Below are positions 54,589 to 63,581 of a DNA stretch of 64,000 bases, in pieces. Position numbers and translations under genes: made by a program. The notes below the pieces were generated by a model, which was not told the origin of the DNA, searched no databases, and worked only from the letters and a program-made list of their open reading frames with translations. The stretch lies in NCBI GenBank assembly GCA_020446675.1, contig JAGREE010000013.1, positions 109,304 to 173,303 of the forward strand. The letters are read 5' to 3'. Origin of the DNA: Alphaproteobacteria bacterium. Its GTDB lineage: Bacteria > Pseudomonadota > Alphaproteobacteria > Sphingomonadales > Emcibacteraceae. Each line of letters starts with the position of its first letter. Position 1 is the stretch's first letter.

Positions 54589-56027
54589 TTGAGGCTCTTT
54601 TCATAGTCATCAAGAAAGGACCATATCCGACTTTTTCCCGATCCCTTATCGGCATTATTATACATATTTGCCGCCGCGCGAACAGGGTCACCGGAATAAT
54701 AACGTTCGTAAAGCTGTTGACGTCCGGCAAAGCTTGAAATTGATGCATCATAAGCAAGGCGGAACAGTTTGGTGCGTGAGCGGCTGTCACCATTGGCTGA
54801 CTGGAAATATTTTTCAACGAAGTCTTTGGTATCGCTGTCAAATTCGGCATAAGACGGCACCGCGACCAGACCACCGGCACCAAGGATGCGGATAATTTCA
54901 CACATGCGCTGATACATATCGGGATAACGAAGCCGCAAGGCGGCATAAGGTGCAGCATTAGGGGACATAATGCCGTTTACCAGTTTAGCCTCTGCATGGG
55001 CGGCGGTAATGACACAGCGAACCAGTTCAACAGTGGTCATCAGCTCGGCCAGCATATTCTGCACATTGATAAAGCCATCGGTTTTGGTGCTGTCAGCGAT
55101 CGTAAAGGCAAGATCACGGTAAAATTCGGCTTTGGCCAGACTTCTGACTGTTGATTGGTCAAGAATATGGGCGCCAATATTGGTCCGTTTATAAAATTCA
55201 TTACACATGGTCACGTCGCCGTGGGTGAATACCCGTTCCCAGGGCACAAGTACATTATCAAAAATAATCATGGCATCGGTTTCATCAAAACGGCCGGAAA
55301 GGGGATAATCCATGGGGTGGCCTTCATTCTGGTGAACGACGGATGGTCGGGAAATATGAATAATACCGGGTGCGTCCGTTTGAATGCCGAAGGCAAATGC
55401 ATATGGGGCTGCTTCCTGATTATTCTGGATAATGCCTGATGGGACAACCAGGATTTCATCGGCATAGGCGGACAGGGTGGAAACCATCCTTGCGCCCTGA
55501 ATGACGATGCCTTTGTCATTGGTTTCAACGATTTTTGCTGCCAGATCCTTATCCTGCTGTTCAACCGGTTTTGATCTGTCCACCTGTGGGTTTACCAGCG
55601 TATGGGTCATCGATAGATCATTATCGCGGACAAATTTATAATAATTTCTGACATTATCGGCAAAGTCGCCAAACTGATCGGCGGCGGCATTCATCGCCAT
55701 CAGATATACATTCATATAATCGGGACTGCGGCCAAATGTTCCGCAGCTGGCATCAGACCATATTTTGAACATTTCTTTTCTTTGGGCCAGTTCCTCTTTC
55801 GTCTTGATCATTTTATGGGAAAGGCCATATCGCTCACCATTTTCCACATAGGTCATTTTATCAATCAGGTCTTCACGGTTCTGAAGATCAAAAATCATGG
55901 CCATGGTTTTGGCACCGCCGGCAAAGCGGGGATCGGTAACCACGTTGGTGATTTTTTCGCCGTCTATTCTTATATCTTTTGGTTTTGATATGGCGTCCAA
56001 ATATTGTTTTCCGGTCCGAATGGCCAT
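54585..56027 (-). CDS. HpaB-family flavin-dependent aromatic monooxygenase
   Basis: 480 residues, full length for the 4-hydroxyphenylacetate 3-monooxygenase oxygenase component, an acyl-CoA-dehydrogenase-fold enzyme that uses free FADH2. Features: LTHTLVNPQVDRSK-like region near 135, IQGARMVSTLSAYADEILVV near 195, DNVLVPWERVF near 275, and a helical C-terminal domain ending FAGRQQLYERYYSGDP. Family members hydroxylate phenols ortho to OH, and some (HadA, TftD) also remove halogens oxidatively. The FAD reductase HpaC is not in the window. First of four overlapping genes. Confidence 0.92.
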   Translation of the reverse strand: MAIRTGKQYLDAISKPKDIRIDGEKITNVVTDPRFAGGAKTMAMIFDLQNREDLIDKMTYVENGERYGLSHKMIKTKEELAQRKEMFKIWSDASCGTFGRSPDYMNVYLMAMNAAADQFGDFADNVRNYYKFVRDNDLSMTHTLVNPQVDRSKPVEQQDKDLAAKIVETNDKGIVIQGARMVSTLSAYADEILVVPSGIIQNNQEAAPYAFAFGIQTDAPGIIHISRPSVVHQNEGHPMDYPLSGRFDETDAMIIFDNVLVPWERVFTHGDVTMCNEFYKRTNIGAHILDQSTVRSLAKAEFYRDLAFTIADSTKTDGFINVQNMLAELMTTVELVRCVITAAHAEAKLVNGIMSPNAAPYAALRLRYPDMYQRMCEIIRILGAGGLVAVPSYAEFDSDTKDFVEKYFQSANGDSRSRTKLFRLAYDASISSFAGRQQLYERYYSGDPVRAAANMYNNADKGSGKSRIWSFLDDYEKSLK

Positions 56028-56091
56028 TTTTTGCTCCAGCTAATATTTTAATAATGTCTCATTATATGATACGTTGTTCCGAAAATAAAGA

Positions 56092-56907
56092 TCAAAATGG
56101 ATCAGCAATCCCCGCATAGGCATTAGAATTGAAAATCTTTGATATGGTTGCAGCACAGCTTTGCACATGGGCTATCTGCTGCGGATTTGGTGGGTCAGCA
56201 ATATATTGTACTGATCCGATAATGCCGACTGTGCCAATCAGCTTTTCATCAGAATCAAAAATGGGGGCGGCAATAGTGCTAAAGCCAAGCATCACTTCCT
56301 CAATAGCCGTTTCATAAAGACGGGTTCTGATCTGATTGAGACGTTTGCGGATTTCGGCGATATCAGTGATGCTTTTTTTGTTATAGGCCTTTAGCGGACC
56401 GCCTAGCAGCTGTTCCCTATGATCTTCTGTGGCATAGGCAAGGACAATGCGTCCCTGTGCCGAAGCAGTGGTTGGTGGCGTAGCACCGGGAACTGCAGAA
56501 ATCCTCAAGGATGTATCACTACTGTTATCCATGCTGGCAATAACCATTGCTTCCCCGCCGGATGGAACAGCCAGTACGGCAGACTGGTTGGTCAAATCAC
56601 GAAGGCGCGCCATATGCGGCTCGGCTATGGACTTAAGGTCAAATTGTTCAAATGCCGCCTGACCAAGACGGAACAATTTCCATCCAAGTCTGTATTTTTC
56701 TGATGTTTTTTCCTGCTCAACCACCCCTAAGCTGCGAAGGGTACTAAGATGGCGGTGAATTTTGGCTTTGCTTTCGCCCAGCTGCCGGGCAATTTCCGTA
56801 ATTCTCATTGGTTCACCGGCATTGGCCATGGTGTCCAGTAGTTTGAAAGTCACGGCGAGCGAGCGCACCATCGAGCCGTTATCAGCAATATCTTTTTGTT
56901 TGTTCAC
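56092..56907 (-). CDS. IclR-family transcriptional regulator
   Basis: 271 residues. Winged-helix domain (about 10-75) with MRITEIARQLGESKAKIHRHLSTLRSLG split across helix-turn-helix, then the IclR effector domain (about 95-260). The start is GTG at 56905-56907, with GGGAG eight bases upstream; the ATG nearby is in another frame. It lies 64 bases upstream of the hpaB-like gene on the same strand and is divergent from the ThDP enzyme gene, so it is placed to control both. IclR regulators often sense aromatic acids. Confidence 0.93.
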   Translation of the reverse strand: MNKQKDIADNGSMVRSLAVTFKLLDTMANAGEPMRITEIARQLGESKAKIHRHLSTLRSLGVVEQEKTSEKYRLGWKLFRLGQAAFEQFDLKSIAEPHMARLRDLTNQSAVLAVPSGGEAMVIASMDNSSDTSLRISAVPGATPPTTASAQGRIVLAYATEDHREQLLGGPLKAYNKKSITDIAEIRKRLNQIRTRLYETAIEEVMLGFSTIAAPIFDSDEKLIGTVGIIGSVQYIADPPNPQQIAHVQSCAATISKIFNSNAYAGIADPF

Positions 56908-56930
56908 GCATTATTCTCCCATAGACTTGT

Positions 56931-56954
56931 AATTATACACATAATGTTATAATT
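56931..56954. promoter_or_regulatory. inverted repeat in the IclR/ThDP-enzyme divergent promoter
   Basis: AATTATA and TATAATT separated by 10 bases, in the 98-base gap between the two start codons. It is a candidate IclR operator, but the arms are pure A/T and could arise by chance. Confidence 0.35.
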
Positions 56955-57005
56955 CTCAAATACTGAAACTATGTATTAAATAATGGAACAAAAAAGGTAT
57001 TTGTG

Positions 57006-58631
57006 ATGAAGATGACAGGTGGGCAGGCCATTGTCGACAGTTTAATTGCCAACGGTGTTGATCAGGTGTTCGGGGTACCCGGCGCTCATCTTGATTACAG
57101 TTTCAGTGCTATGTATGACCGGCGCAATGAAATTAATATCATCCATGCCCGCCATGAACAGGGGGCTGCCTATATGGCTTATGGTTATGCGCAGTCAACA
57201 GGAAAGGTCGGGGCCTTTTTCGTGGTGCCGGGCCCGGGGCTTTTAAATGCCGGTGCGGCGATTGCGACGGGGTATGCCTGTAATACTCCGATGCTTTGTA
57301 TTTGTGGTCAGATCCCTTCAAATAAAATTAACGGAAAAACCGGACAGCTTCATGAAATTCGTGATCAGCTTGAGATTGCCGGGAAAATTACCAAAATGGC
57401 CCATCGGATTGACCGCCCGTCTGATACCCCGGCGGCGATGATTCGTGCCTTTGATGCGCTTAGCAGTGGTCGCATCCGTCCGGTTGAAATTGAAATGGCC
57501 ATGGATATTATGCCGATGGTCGAGGATGTTGAAAAGGCTGTTGCCCTAAAAAAACAGTCACCCAAAAAGCCGGATTTGGACAAAATTAAAACAGCGGCAG
57601 AAATGCTTAAAAATGCGCGCCGTCCGGTTATATTTGCCGGTGGTGGAACCATTGATGCGTCGCCGGAAGTTCGCGCACTGAGCAAAGCTCTTGGGGTGCC
57701 GATTGTGATGTCGGTTAATTCACTGGGGGTGATAGATGCGCGGGATGATTATGCGATGGTTCCGGTTGCCGGGCATTATTTATGGAAAGATGCAGATGTG
57801 GTTCTTGGTGTCGGCAGCCGTATGACACCGCAGATTGATGGCTGGGGGCTTGATGACAATCTGAAAATTATCCGCATGGATATCGATGAAGAGGAAATGA
57901 ACCGCTTCAGCACGCCTGATCTTGCTATTCACTGTGATGCGGCAGAGGGGATAAAAGCCCTGAACAGGGAAATGGGAAGTTGCCCGCCCAAATGGTCGGT
58001 TGCTGAAATGGATGCGGTTAAAGCCAAAGTGGCGAAGGAAGTCAATATCATGGCGCCGCAGGTTGCTTATATGAAAGTGATACGGGAAGAGTTGCCGGAA
58101 GACGGGCATATTGTCACTGACCTTACCCAGGTTGGCTATGCATCGCGGGATGGCTTCCCGGTTTATCATCCGCGCACCTATTTATACCCGAGCTATCAGG
58201 GTACGCTGGGTCATTCCTATGCCACAGGGCTTGGTGTTCAGGTTGCTAATCCGGATAAAAAGGTCGTGACCGTCGCCGGGGACGGTGGTTTTATGTTCAA
58301 TGTTCAGGAAATGGCCACTGCTGTTCAATTCAATATTCCAATGGTTTGTGTGGTCTTTAATGATAACTGTTACGGCAATGTCAAACGTATACAGCAGACC
58401 ACCCATAAGGGAAGGGTGATCGCTTCCGATCTTAAAAATCCGGACTTTGTCAAACTTGGGGAAAGCTTCGGTGTAAAATCAAGCCGAACGGATAGTCCCG
58501 AAGGGCTAAGGGCAGCGTTAAAGGAAGGTTTTGCCCATGACGGACCGGTGCTTATTGAGGTTCAGGTAAGGCTGGAAGATACGCCACAGCCATGGCATTT
58601 ATATTTCCGGGAACGCGTCCGCGGTAATTAA
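57006..58631 (+). CDS. thiamine-diphosphate-dependent enzyme (acetolactate synthase/decarboxylase superfamily)
   Basis: 541 residues from the ATG at 57006 (AAAGG about nine bases upstream; a GTG one codon earlier is possible). The pyrimidine-binding domain has the catalytic Glu in ARHEQGAAYMAYGYA near residue 50. The central domain is near 190-330. The diphosphate domain has the ThDP motif GDGGFMFNVQEMATA and NDNCYGN near 425-455. Without a regulatory subunit nearby and beside an aromatic operon, a 2-oxoacid (arylpyruvate or benzoylformate-like) decarboxylase is as likely as acetolactate synthase. Divergent from the IclR gene. Confidence 0.88.
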   Translation: MKMTGGQAIVDSLIANGVDQVFGVPGAHLDYSFSAMYDRRNEINIIHARHEQGAAYMAYGYAQSTGKVGAFFVVPGPGLLNAGAAIATGYACNTPMLCICGQIPSNKINGKTGQLHEIRDQLEIAGKITKMAHRIDRPSDTPAAMIRAFDALSSGRIRPVEIEMAMDIMPMVEDVEKAVALKKQSPKKPDLDKIKTAAEMLKNARRPVIFAGGGTIDASPEVRALSKALGVPIVMSVNSLGVIDARDDYAMVPVAGHYLWKDADVVLGVGSRMTPQIDGWGLDDNLKIIRMDIDEEEMNRFSTPDLAIHCDAAEGIKALNREMGSCPPKWSVAEMDAVKAKVAKEVNIMAPQVAYMKVIREELPEDGHIVTDLTQVGYASRDGFPVYHPRTYLYPSYQGTLGHSYATGLGVQVANPDKKVVTVAGDGGFMFNVQEMATAVQFNIPMVCVVFNDNCYGNVKRIQQTTHKGRVIASDLKNPDFVKLGESFGVKSSRTDSPEGLRAALKEGFAHDGPVLIEVQVRLEDTPQPWHLYFRERVRGN

Positions 58632-58717
58632 TATATTAACTACTGACAATTTTATCTATTTGTAACCGGGGTTTAATAAATATTTGCAACTATCCTTTTG
58701 GAGATAAAAGGAAAAGA

Positions 58718-60061
58718 GTGAGTGCAAATATGTATTATGAACCAAAAGCCCCATTAAAACTTAGTGAAGTTGGTTATGACCCAAATATAATTCTTCAATT
58801 GGTCGGTAAGGGAATGTATCTGGAAAATCTGGAAACAGGTGTCCAGATTTCCAATGAAATCAAGCTGCCGACCAATGTGGTCGATCATGCGCTGCAGGTT
58901 ATGACCAGTCGGAAATTAATAGAATCGGTCGGGACCATTACCAGCGCTACAGGGGGGATGGGAACTCTCAGATATAGTCTGACTTCGGCCGGCAGAAAAT
59001 TTGTGCAGGATGCCTTAAACCAGAATCAGTATTTTGGTCCGGCCCCGGTTTCACTGGAAGCTTACAGCAAACAGGTCAGGGACCAGGCGATTGGTGATGA
59101 GCGGGTTTCGCCGGAAGAAATTGAAGCATCATTTTCTGATATTGTTGTGCCTGATGAATTTACCCGCCGACTTGGACCTGCCGTTAATTCGGGAATGAGC
59201 ATTCTGATATACGGTCCTGCCGGTAATGGCAAAACGACCGTTGCCGAGAAAGTTGCTCATATTTATGACACGGTTATTTATATTCCTTATGCGATTGAAG
59301 TAAACGGCACGATTATCAAGGTGTTTGACGCATCCATTCATAACAGCGTTGAGGTTGAAAACCCACCTGAAGAACGCCGCAAACTCTTTCGTGAAATGGT
59401 CGATAAACGCTTTGTACCCTGCAAGCGCCCGGTCGTGATCACGGGGGGTGAGCTTAATATGGAAATGCTTGATCTTAAATATAATGAGGTCAGCAAATAT
59501 TATGAAGCCCCTCTCCATATTAAAGCACTGAATGGAACCTTTATTATTGATGACTTTGGTCGACAGCAGGTCAGTCCAGAACAGCTTCTGAACCGCTGGA
59601 TCGTGCCGCTTCAAAGCCGGATTGATTTTCTGAAACTTCATTCGGGCAAGTCATTTGAACTGCCGTTTGATGAATTGGTGATTTTTTCGACCAACATGGC
59701 ACCGGATGATCTTATGGATCCGGCCTTTTTAAGGCGGATACCTTATAAGCTGGAAACAAAGGATCCGACCCTTGAAGCATTCAGGGCCATTTATGAAGGG
59801 GTGGCAAGAAAATCCGGACTTGAGCTTACTGAGGATATTTTTCAGTTTACTGTTGACCAGATTGTCAATGTTGCCGGGAAGGCGCTTGCCGCTTATCAGC
59901 CCAAATTCATTATTGATCAGGTCATAGCCAACTGTAAATATCAGGGGCGTGATCTGACCTTTACAAAGGAATTTGTCGCTGAAGGTCTTGCCAATCTTTA
60001 TGTTCAGGACAGTGAATTTAAAGGTCAGGTCGGCATGACCCCAAGAAAGCAGGTTGCTTAA
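58718..60061 (+). CDS. AAA+ ATPase with N-terminal winged-helix-like domain
   Basis: 447 residues. Residues 1-100 look like a winged helix (LQLVGKGMYLENLETG through LTSAGRKFVQDAL); the AAA+ module follows with Walker A YGPAGNGKTTVAEK near 168, Walker B FIIDDFGRQ near 275, sensor 1 VIFSTNM near 325 and an arginine-finger-like FLRRIPYKLE. The start is GTG with AAGG seven bases upstream; an ATG four codons on is the alternative. It follows the ThDP gene after 86 bases. Function unknown: neither a clear enhancer-binding protein (no sigma54 loop) nor MoxR by motif. Confidence 0.82.
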   Translation: MSANMYYEPKAPLKLSEVGYDPNIILQLVGKGMYLENLETGVQISNEIKLPTNVVDHALQVMTSRKLIESVGTITSATGGMGTLRYSLTSAGRKFVQDALNQNQYFGPAPVSLEAYSKQVRDQAIGDERVSPEEIEASFSDIVVPDEFTRRLGPAVNSGMSILIYGPAGNGKTTVAEKVAHIYDTVIYIPYAIEVNGTIIKVFDASIHNSVEVENPPEERRKLFREMVDKRFVPCKRPVVITGGELNMEMLDLKYNEVSKYYEAPLHIKALNGTFIIDDFGRQQVSPEQLLNRWIVPLQSRIDFLKLHSGKSFELPFDELVIFSTNMAPDDLMDPAFLRRIPYKLETKDPTLEAFRAIYEGVARKSGLELTEDIFQFTVDQIVNVAGKALAAYQPKFIIDQVIANCKYQGRDLTFTKEFVAEGLANLYVQDSEFKGQVGMTPRKQVA

Positions 60062-60064
60062 TTA

Positions 60065-60613
60065 TTATGGCAATTGGGCATATTGTTCCTGGAAACTAAA
60101 GAGGGACGATAATGCCCGGACTGACTGACCATCATTCTGGTATAAGAACCATAGATGAGAATTGTTTAAAAGTTTTTCCTTTAGGTCAAATTTGATGAAA
60201 CCATTTGGATCGGGGGTTACTGTTGCCTGACATCCATCTGGATAACAAAAGTCAAAAGGTAGTCTGGTCATTGTCTCCTTATGTGCTTCAAGTGAGAATT
60301 CCCCGTCTTTTTCTACGGTTGACATAAAAGCAAAAAAACCACCATTTTCAACACTTGCCGTTCCGGGATAATAGATCACCATTCGGTCAATATCTTTTGT
60401 CTTTCTGTTAATTTCTATAAAGACTGAAATGATATCTTCCTCACTCCCTTTGTTATGGTAGACATCTCGTTTGAAAAGGCATGTTTCGTCCTTACAATTC
60501 ATATCCCACTGTGCAGCCTTTACAGCATCATCAAGTTTACCTTGATCTATCTGTGCCCCGGAAATTGATGTGAGTGTCAAAAAACTCAAAAAAATGATAA
60601 TTATATTTTTCAT
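60065..60613 (-). CDS. IalB-like exported protein
   Basis: 182 residues from MKNIIIIFLSF (ATG at 60611-60613); the longer reading frame extends backward into the aldehyde dehydrogenase gene and is spurious. Signal peptide cut likely after ISG or GAQ. Two Cys pairs, NCKDETC and FCYPDGC, and the RLPFDFCYPDGCQATV region resemble the invasion-associated locus B family, common in alphaproteobacterial periplasm. Function unknown. It follows the aldehyde dehydrogenase by 22 bases and converges on the AAA+ gene. Confidence 0.7.
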   Translation of the reverse strand: MKNIIIIFLSFLTLTSISGAQIDQGKLDDAVKAAQWDMNCKDETCLFKRDVYHNKGSEEDIISVFIEINRKTKDIDRMVIYYPGTASVENGGFFAFMSTVEKDGEFSLEAHKETMTRLPFDFCYPDGCQATVTPDPNGFIKFDLKEKLLNNSHLWFLYQNDGQSVRALSSLFSFQEQYAQLP

Positions 60614-60635
60614 ATGTCCCCCAAAAATTAGTGTG

Positions 60636-62132
60636 TCAGTCCAGTTCGAGCCAGGTTGATTTAATATTGGTATATTTTCTAATGGCGTGGAGCGATTTGT
60701 CAACACCGATGCCGGATTGCTTATAGCCGCCGAAGGGCAGGGCAATATCAATAGAGCTGTAACTGTTAATGGATACACTCCCCGCCTGTAGGTCGCGGGC
60801 CGCTTTATGGGCGACGTTGATGTCACGGGTCCAGATGCCGGCGGTCAGGCCATATGGGCTGTCATTGGCGATGCGAATAGCATCATCAATATCAGTAAAA
60901 CTGATGGCTACCAGCACGGGTCCGAATATTTCCTCGCGGGCGATGGTCATATCATTTCTGACATTTTTGAAAATGGTCGGGTTTACATAATATCCACTGC
61001 CGTTTACTTTGGTCGTATCACCCCCGAGGACAAGTTCCGCCCCTTCCTCAACGCCCTTTTCAATATAACTGTTTATTTTGTTAAATTGATTGCAGTCAAC
61101 GATGGCACCCAGGTTCGTTTTCGGATCAAGCGGATCGCCGGGTACACGCGTTTTGCCGATTTCGGCGACGCGTTCGATAAATTCGTCACGGATTTTTTCC
61201 TCCACCAGCAGCCTTGAAGCAGCGGCACAGATTTCGCCCTGGTTAAAGAATATATTATTGGCGGCGCTCATCGCGGCTTTGTCCATATCCGGGCAATCCG
61301 CCATGACAATATTGGGGTTTTTGCCGCCACATTCCAGCCATACGGCTTTCATATTTGATTGACCGGAATATTCCAGAAATTTTTTGCCAATGGCGGTGGA
61401 CCCGGTAAAGGTCAAGCAGTCTATATCATTATGAAGTCCGATGGCGGCACCGGCCTCGGCACCATGGCCGGTGACCACATTAAAGACGCCTTCAGGAAAT
61501 CCAGCAAGGATGGCCAGTTCGGCCAGCTTCAAAATGGATTGCGGAGTTTGTTCCGATGGTTTGACAATAACACTGTTCCCGGCGGCGAGAGCAGGGGCAA
61601 TTTTCCAGCAGGCCATAAGCAGCGGGAAATTCCATGGCACCACCACACCGACCACGCCCATCGGTTCATGAGTAATGCTGGCACGGACATTATCGGGGGT
61701 TGCAATAATTTCATCGGTCAGCTTGTCAATTGCTTCGCCGTACCATTTTAAGGCGGCAGCAGCAAGATTGATATCCGCCATTCGCGCTTCCATGATCGGT
61801 TTGCCGACATTTAGGCATTCCATCAGGGCCAGCAGATCGGCATTTTCAATGACCAGTCCGGCAAGCTTTTGCAAAATGACCCCGCGGTCGCGCGGGGCCA
61901 TCCGTGACCAGTGCCCGCCATTAAACGCAGCACGGGCCGACTTTACGGCGGCATCCACATCATGACCATCACAGGCGGCAACATGGGCCGTCATTTTTTC
62001 CGTCGCCGGATTGATGGTCTCATAGGTTTTACCGCTTAAGGCATCAACAAATTCACCACCAATGAAGGCTTTCGTCTGATGCCTGAAATCGGTGGCCATT
62101 TTCTGCCATGCTGCATAATCCGGTAAGGTCAT
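60636..62132 (-). CDS. NAD(P)-dependent aldehyde dehydrogenase, PuuC-like
   Basis: 498 residues. Catalytic Cys in FNQGEICAAASRLLV near residue 303 and the general-base Glu in WLECGGKNPNIV near 270. NAD-binding motif FTGSTAIGKKF and VVPWNFPLL. Close in pattern to PuuC (gamma-glutamyl-aminobutyraldehyde dehydrogenase): FADCPDM-type and HALEK/HAIRKYT-type endings match. The broad family also takes arylacetaldehydes, so its partner genes must decide. One base separates it from the aminotransferase gene. Confidence 0.92.
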   Translation of the reverse strand: MTLPDYAAWQKMATDFRHQTKAFIGGEFVDALSGKTYETINPATEKMTAHVAACDGHDVDAAVKSARAAFNGGHWSRMAPRDRGVILQKLAGLVIENADLLALMECLNVGKPIMEARMADINLAAAALKWYGEAIDKLTDEIIATPDNVRASITHEPMGVVGVVVPWNFPLLMACWKIAPALAAGNSVIVKPSEQTPQSILKLAELAILAGFPEGVFNVVTGHGAEAGAAIGLHNDIDCLTFTGSTAIGKKFLEYSGQSNMKAVWLECGGKNPNIVMADCPDMDKAAMSAANNIFFNQGEICAAASRLLVEEKIRDEFIERVAEIGKTRVPGDPLDPKTNLGAIVDCNQFNKINSYIEKGVEEGAELVLGGDTTKVNGSGYYVNPTIFKNVRNDMTIAREEIFGPVLVAISFTDIDDAIRIANDSPYGLTAGIWTRDINVAHKAARDLQAGSVSINSYSSIDIALPFGGYKQSGIGVDKSLHAIRKYTNIKSTWLELD

Positions 62133-62133
62133 A

Positions 62134-63222
62134 TTATTTTTCCATAAAATCTTTCATGGCATTAATAAAGGCTTTGTTTTCATCATCAGTACCAACCGTG
62201 ATCCGCAAACTGCTGGAAAGGTTATAGGCACCAAGCGGACCGACCATTATGCCACAATCCTTTAAATGCTGGTCAGCCGCTTTCATCTGATCACGCCCGT
62301 CCGGAAAATGAAGCATGACAAAATTACAGACGCTTGATGTGACATTAAGACCCATTGCCCGCAGTTCAGAGGTCAGATATTCAATGCCCGCACGGCATTT
62401 GTCCCGGGCCTGATCGGCATAGTCCTGATCAAGGACGGCGGCGGCCCCGGCCGATTGTGCCGGTTTTGAAACGTTAAACCCGCCTTTAAGATGAAGCAGG
62501 GTATTGATAATTTCTTCTGTACTGTATGCCCAGCCAATCCGCAGACCACTAAGGCCATAAAGTTTTGAAAGGGTTCTGGTGACAATGACATTTTCATGTT
62601 TATCAACCAGATCGAACCCGGCGTCATAGTCCGCTTCATTGGCAAACTCTGCGTAAGCGGCATCAAGCACGAGCAATATATGATCCGGTAAATTCTCTCT
62701 TAAGCGGATGATTTCAGAATAAGGAACATAGGTGCCGGTTGGATTGCCCGGATTATCAAGGAACACCAGCCTTGTTTTATTCGTGACTGCCCCCAGAATA
62801 TAATCAACATTGACCACGAAATCATCATGCTCCACGGGAACCGATTTGGCCCCCTGCATGGCGATGTTAAAACGGTAAACCATAAAGCCATATCTGGGAT
62901 GGATGACTTCGTCCCCTTCGCCGATATAGGCGCGGGCGATATAGCTTAAAATCTGCTCCGACCCGGCTGCGCACATAATGCGCGTATTATCAAGATTATA
63001 TTTTTCCCCCAGTACATGTCTTAATTCCGCAGAACTGTAATTGGGGTAACGGTTTAAAATTTTTGCCGTTTCGTGATAGGCCTCAAGCGCTTTCGGACTG
63101 GGCGGATAGGGGCTTTCATTCAGGGCCAGATTAATTTTAAACTGTGGCGGTTTATTTTCGGCCGGCGGTTGCGGTTGCGCCGGTGAATCCTTGATATAGG
63201 CGTTGGGTTTAATTTTTGTCAT
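62134..63222 (-). CDS. class I/II aminotransferase, HisC-like
   Basis: 362 residues. PLP lysine in TRTLSKLYGLSGLRIGW near residue 225, the Asn in DNPGNPTGT near 158, and the ligand Asp/Tyr in LVLDAAYAEF near 188. The N-terminal 30 residues are Pro/Gln-rich. HisC-like enzymes include histidinol-phosphate and aromatic amino acid aminotransferases; no other his gene is nearby, so an aromatic or other catabolic substrate is plausible. In an operon with the aldehyde dehydrogenase and cupin (gaps of 1 and 2 bases). Confidence 0.9.
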   Translation of the reverse strand: MTKIKPNAYIKDSPAQPQPPAENKPPQFKINLALNESPYPPSPKALEAYHETAKILNRYPNYSSAELRHVLGEKYNLDNTRIMCAAGSEQILSYIARAYIGEGDEVIHPRYGFMVYRFNIAMQGAKSVPVEHDDFVVNVDYILGAVTNKTRLVFLDNPGNPTGTYVPYSEIIRLRENLPDHILLVLDAAYAEFANEADYDAGFDLVDKHENVIVTRTLSKLYGLSGLRIGWAYSTEEIINTLLHLKGGFNVSKPAQSAGAAAVLDQDYADQARDKCRAGIEYLTSELRAMGLNVTSSVCNFVMLHFPDGRDQMKAADQHLKDCGIMVGPLGAYNLSSSLRITVGTDDENKAFINAMKDFMEK

Positions 63223-63224
63223 AT

Positions 63225-63566
63225 TCAGGATTGCTCAAAAAAATCACTGCGGGCCGGTGAAAACACATCAAGATTTAAGACGTCCTCATCACCGACAACT
63301 TCGGCATGATGCATTACATTTGGCGGAACAACAAGAAGCCCACCGGGGCCAAGACGATGTACATCATCACCGACATGGAAATCCACTTCCCCGGCCATGA
63401 TATAGACAATCTGTTCATATTCATGTTTATGGGGGCGCGGTTCATGCTGCGGTTCAAGTTTATGCATGGCAATGGTCGCCCCTTCACCGGTAAAGGCTTT
63501 CTGATAGACACCTTCGCGGATTTTTTTCCAGGGCATTTTTGACCAGTCAACTTTTGGTATTTGCAT
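63225..63566 (-). CDS. cupin-domain protein
   Basis: 113 residues, single cupin barrel. Motif 1 RPHKHEYEQIVYIMAGEV supplies His, His and Glu metal ligands; motif 2 LVVPPNVMHHAEV supplies the fourth His. Function may be metal-dependent catalysis or ligand binding for regulation. Two bases from the aminotransferase gene. Confidence 0.88.
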   Translation of the reverse strand: MQIPKVDWSKMPWKKIREGVYQKAFTGEGATIAMHKLEPQHEPRPHKHEYEQIVYIMAGEVDFHVGDDVHRLGPGGLLVVPPNVMHHAEVVGDEDVLNLDVFSPARSDFFEQS

Positions 63567-63581
63567 GATTATTCCTTATCT

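Noticed and set aside
60614-60826. N-terminal extension of the IalB-like gene
   Set aside because: It overlaps the aldehyde dehydrogenase gene in another frame; the internal Met starts a proper signal peptide.
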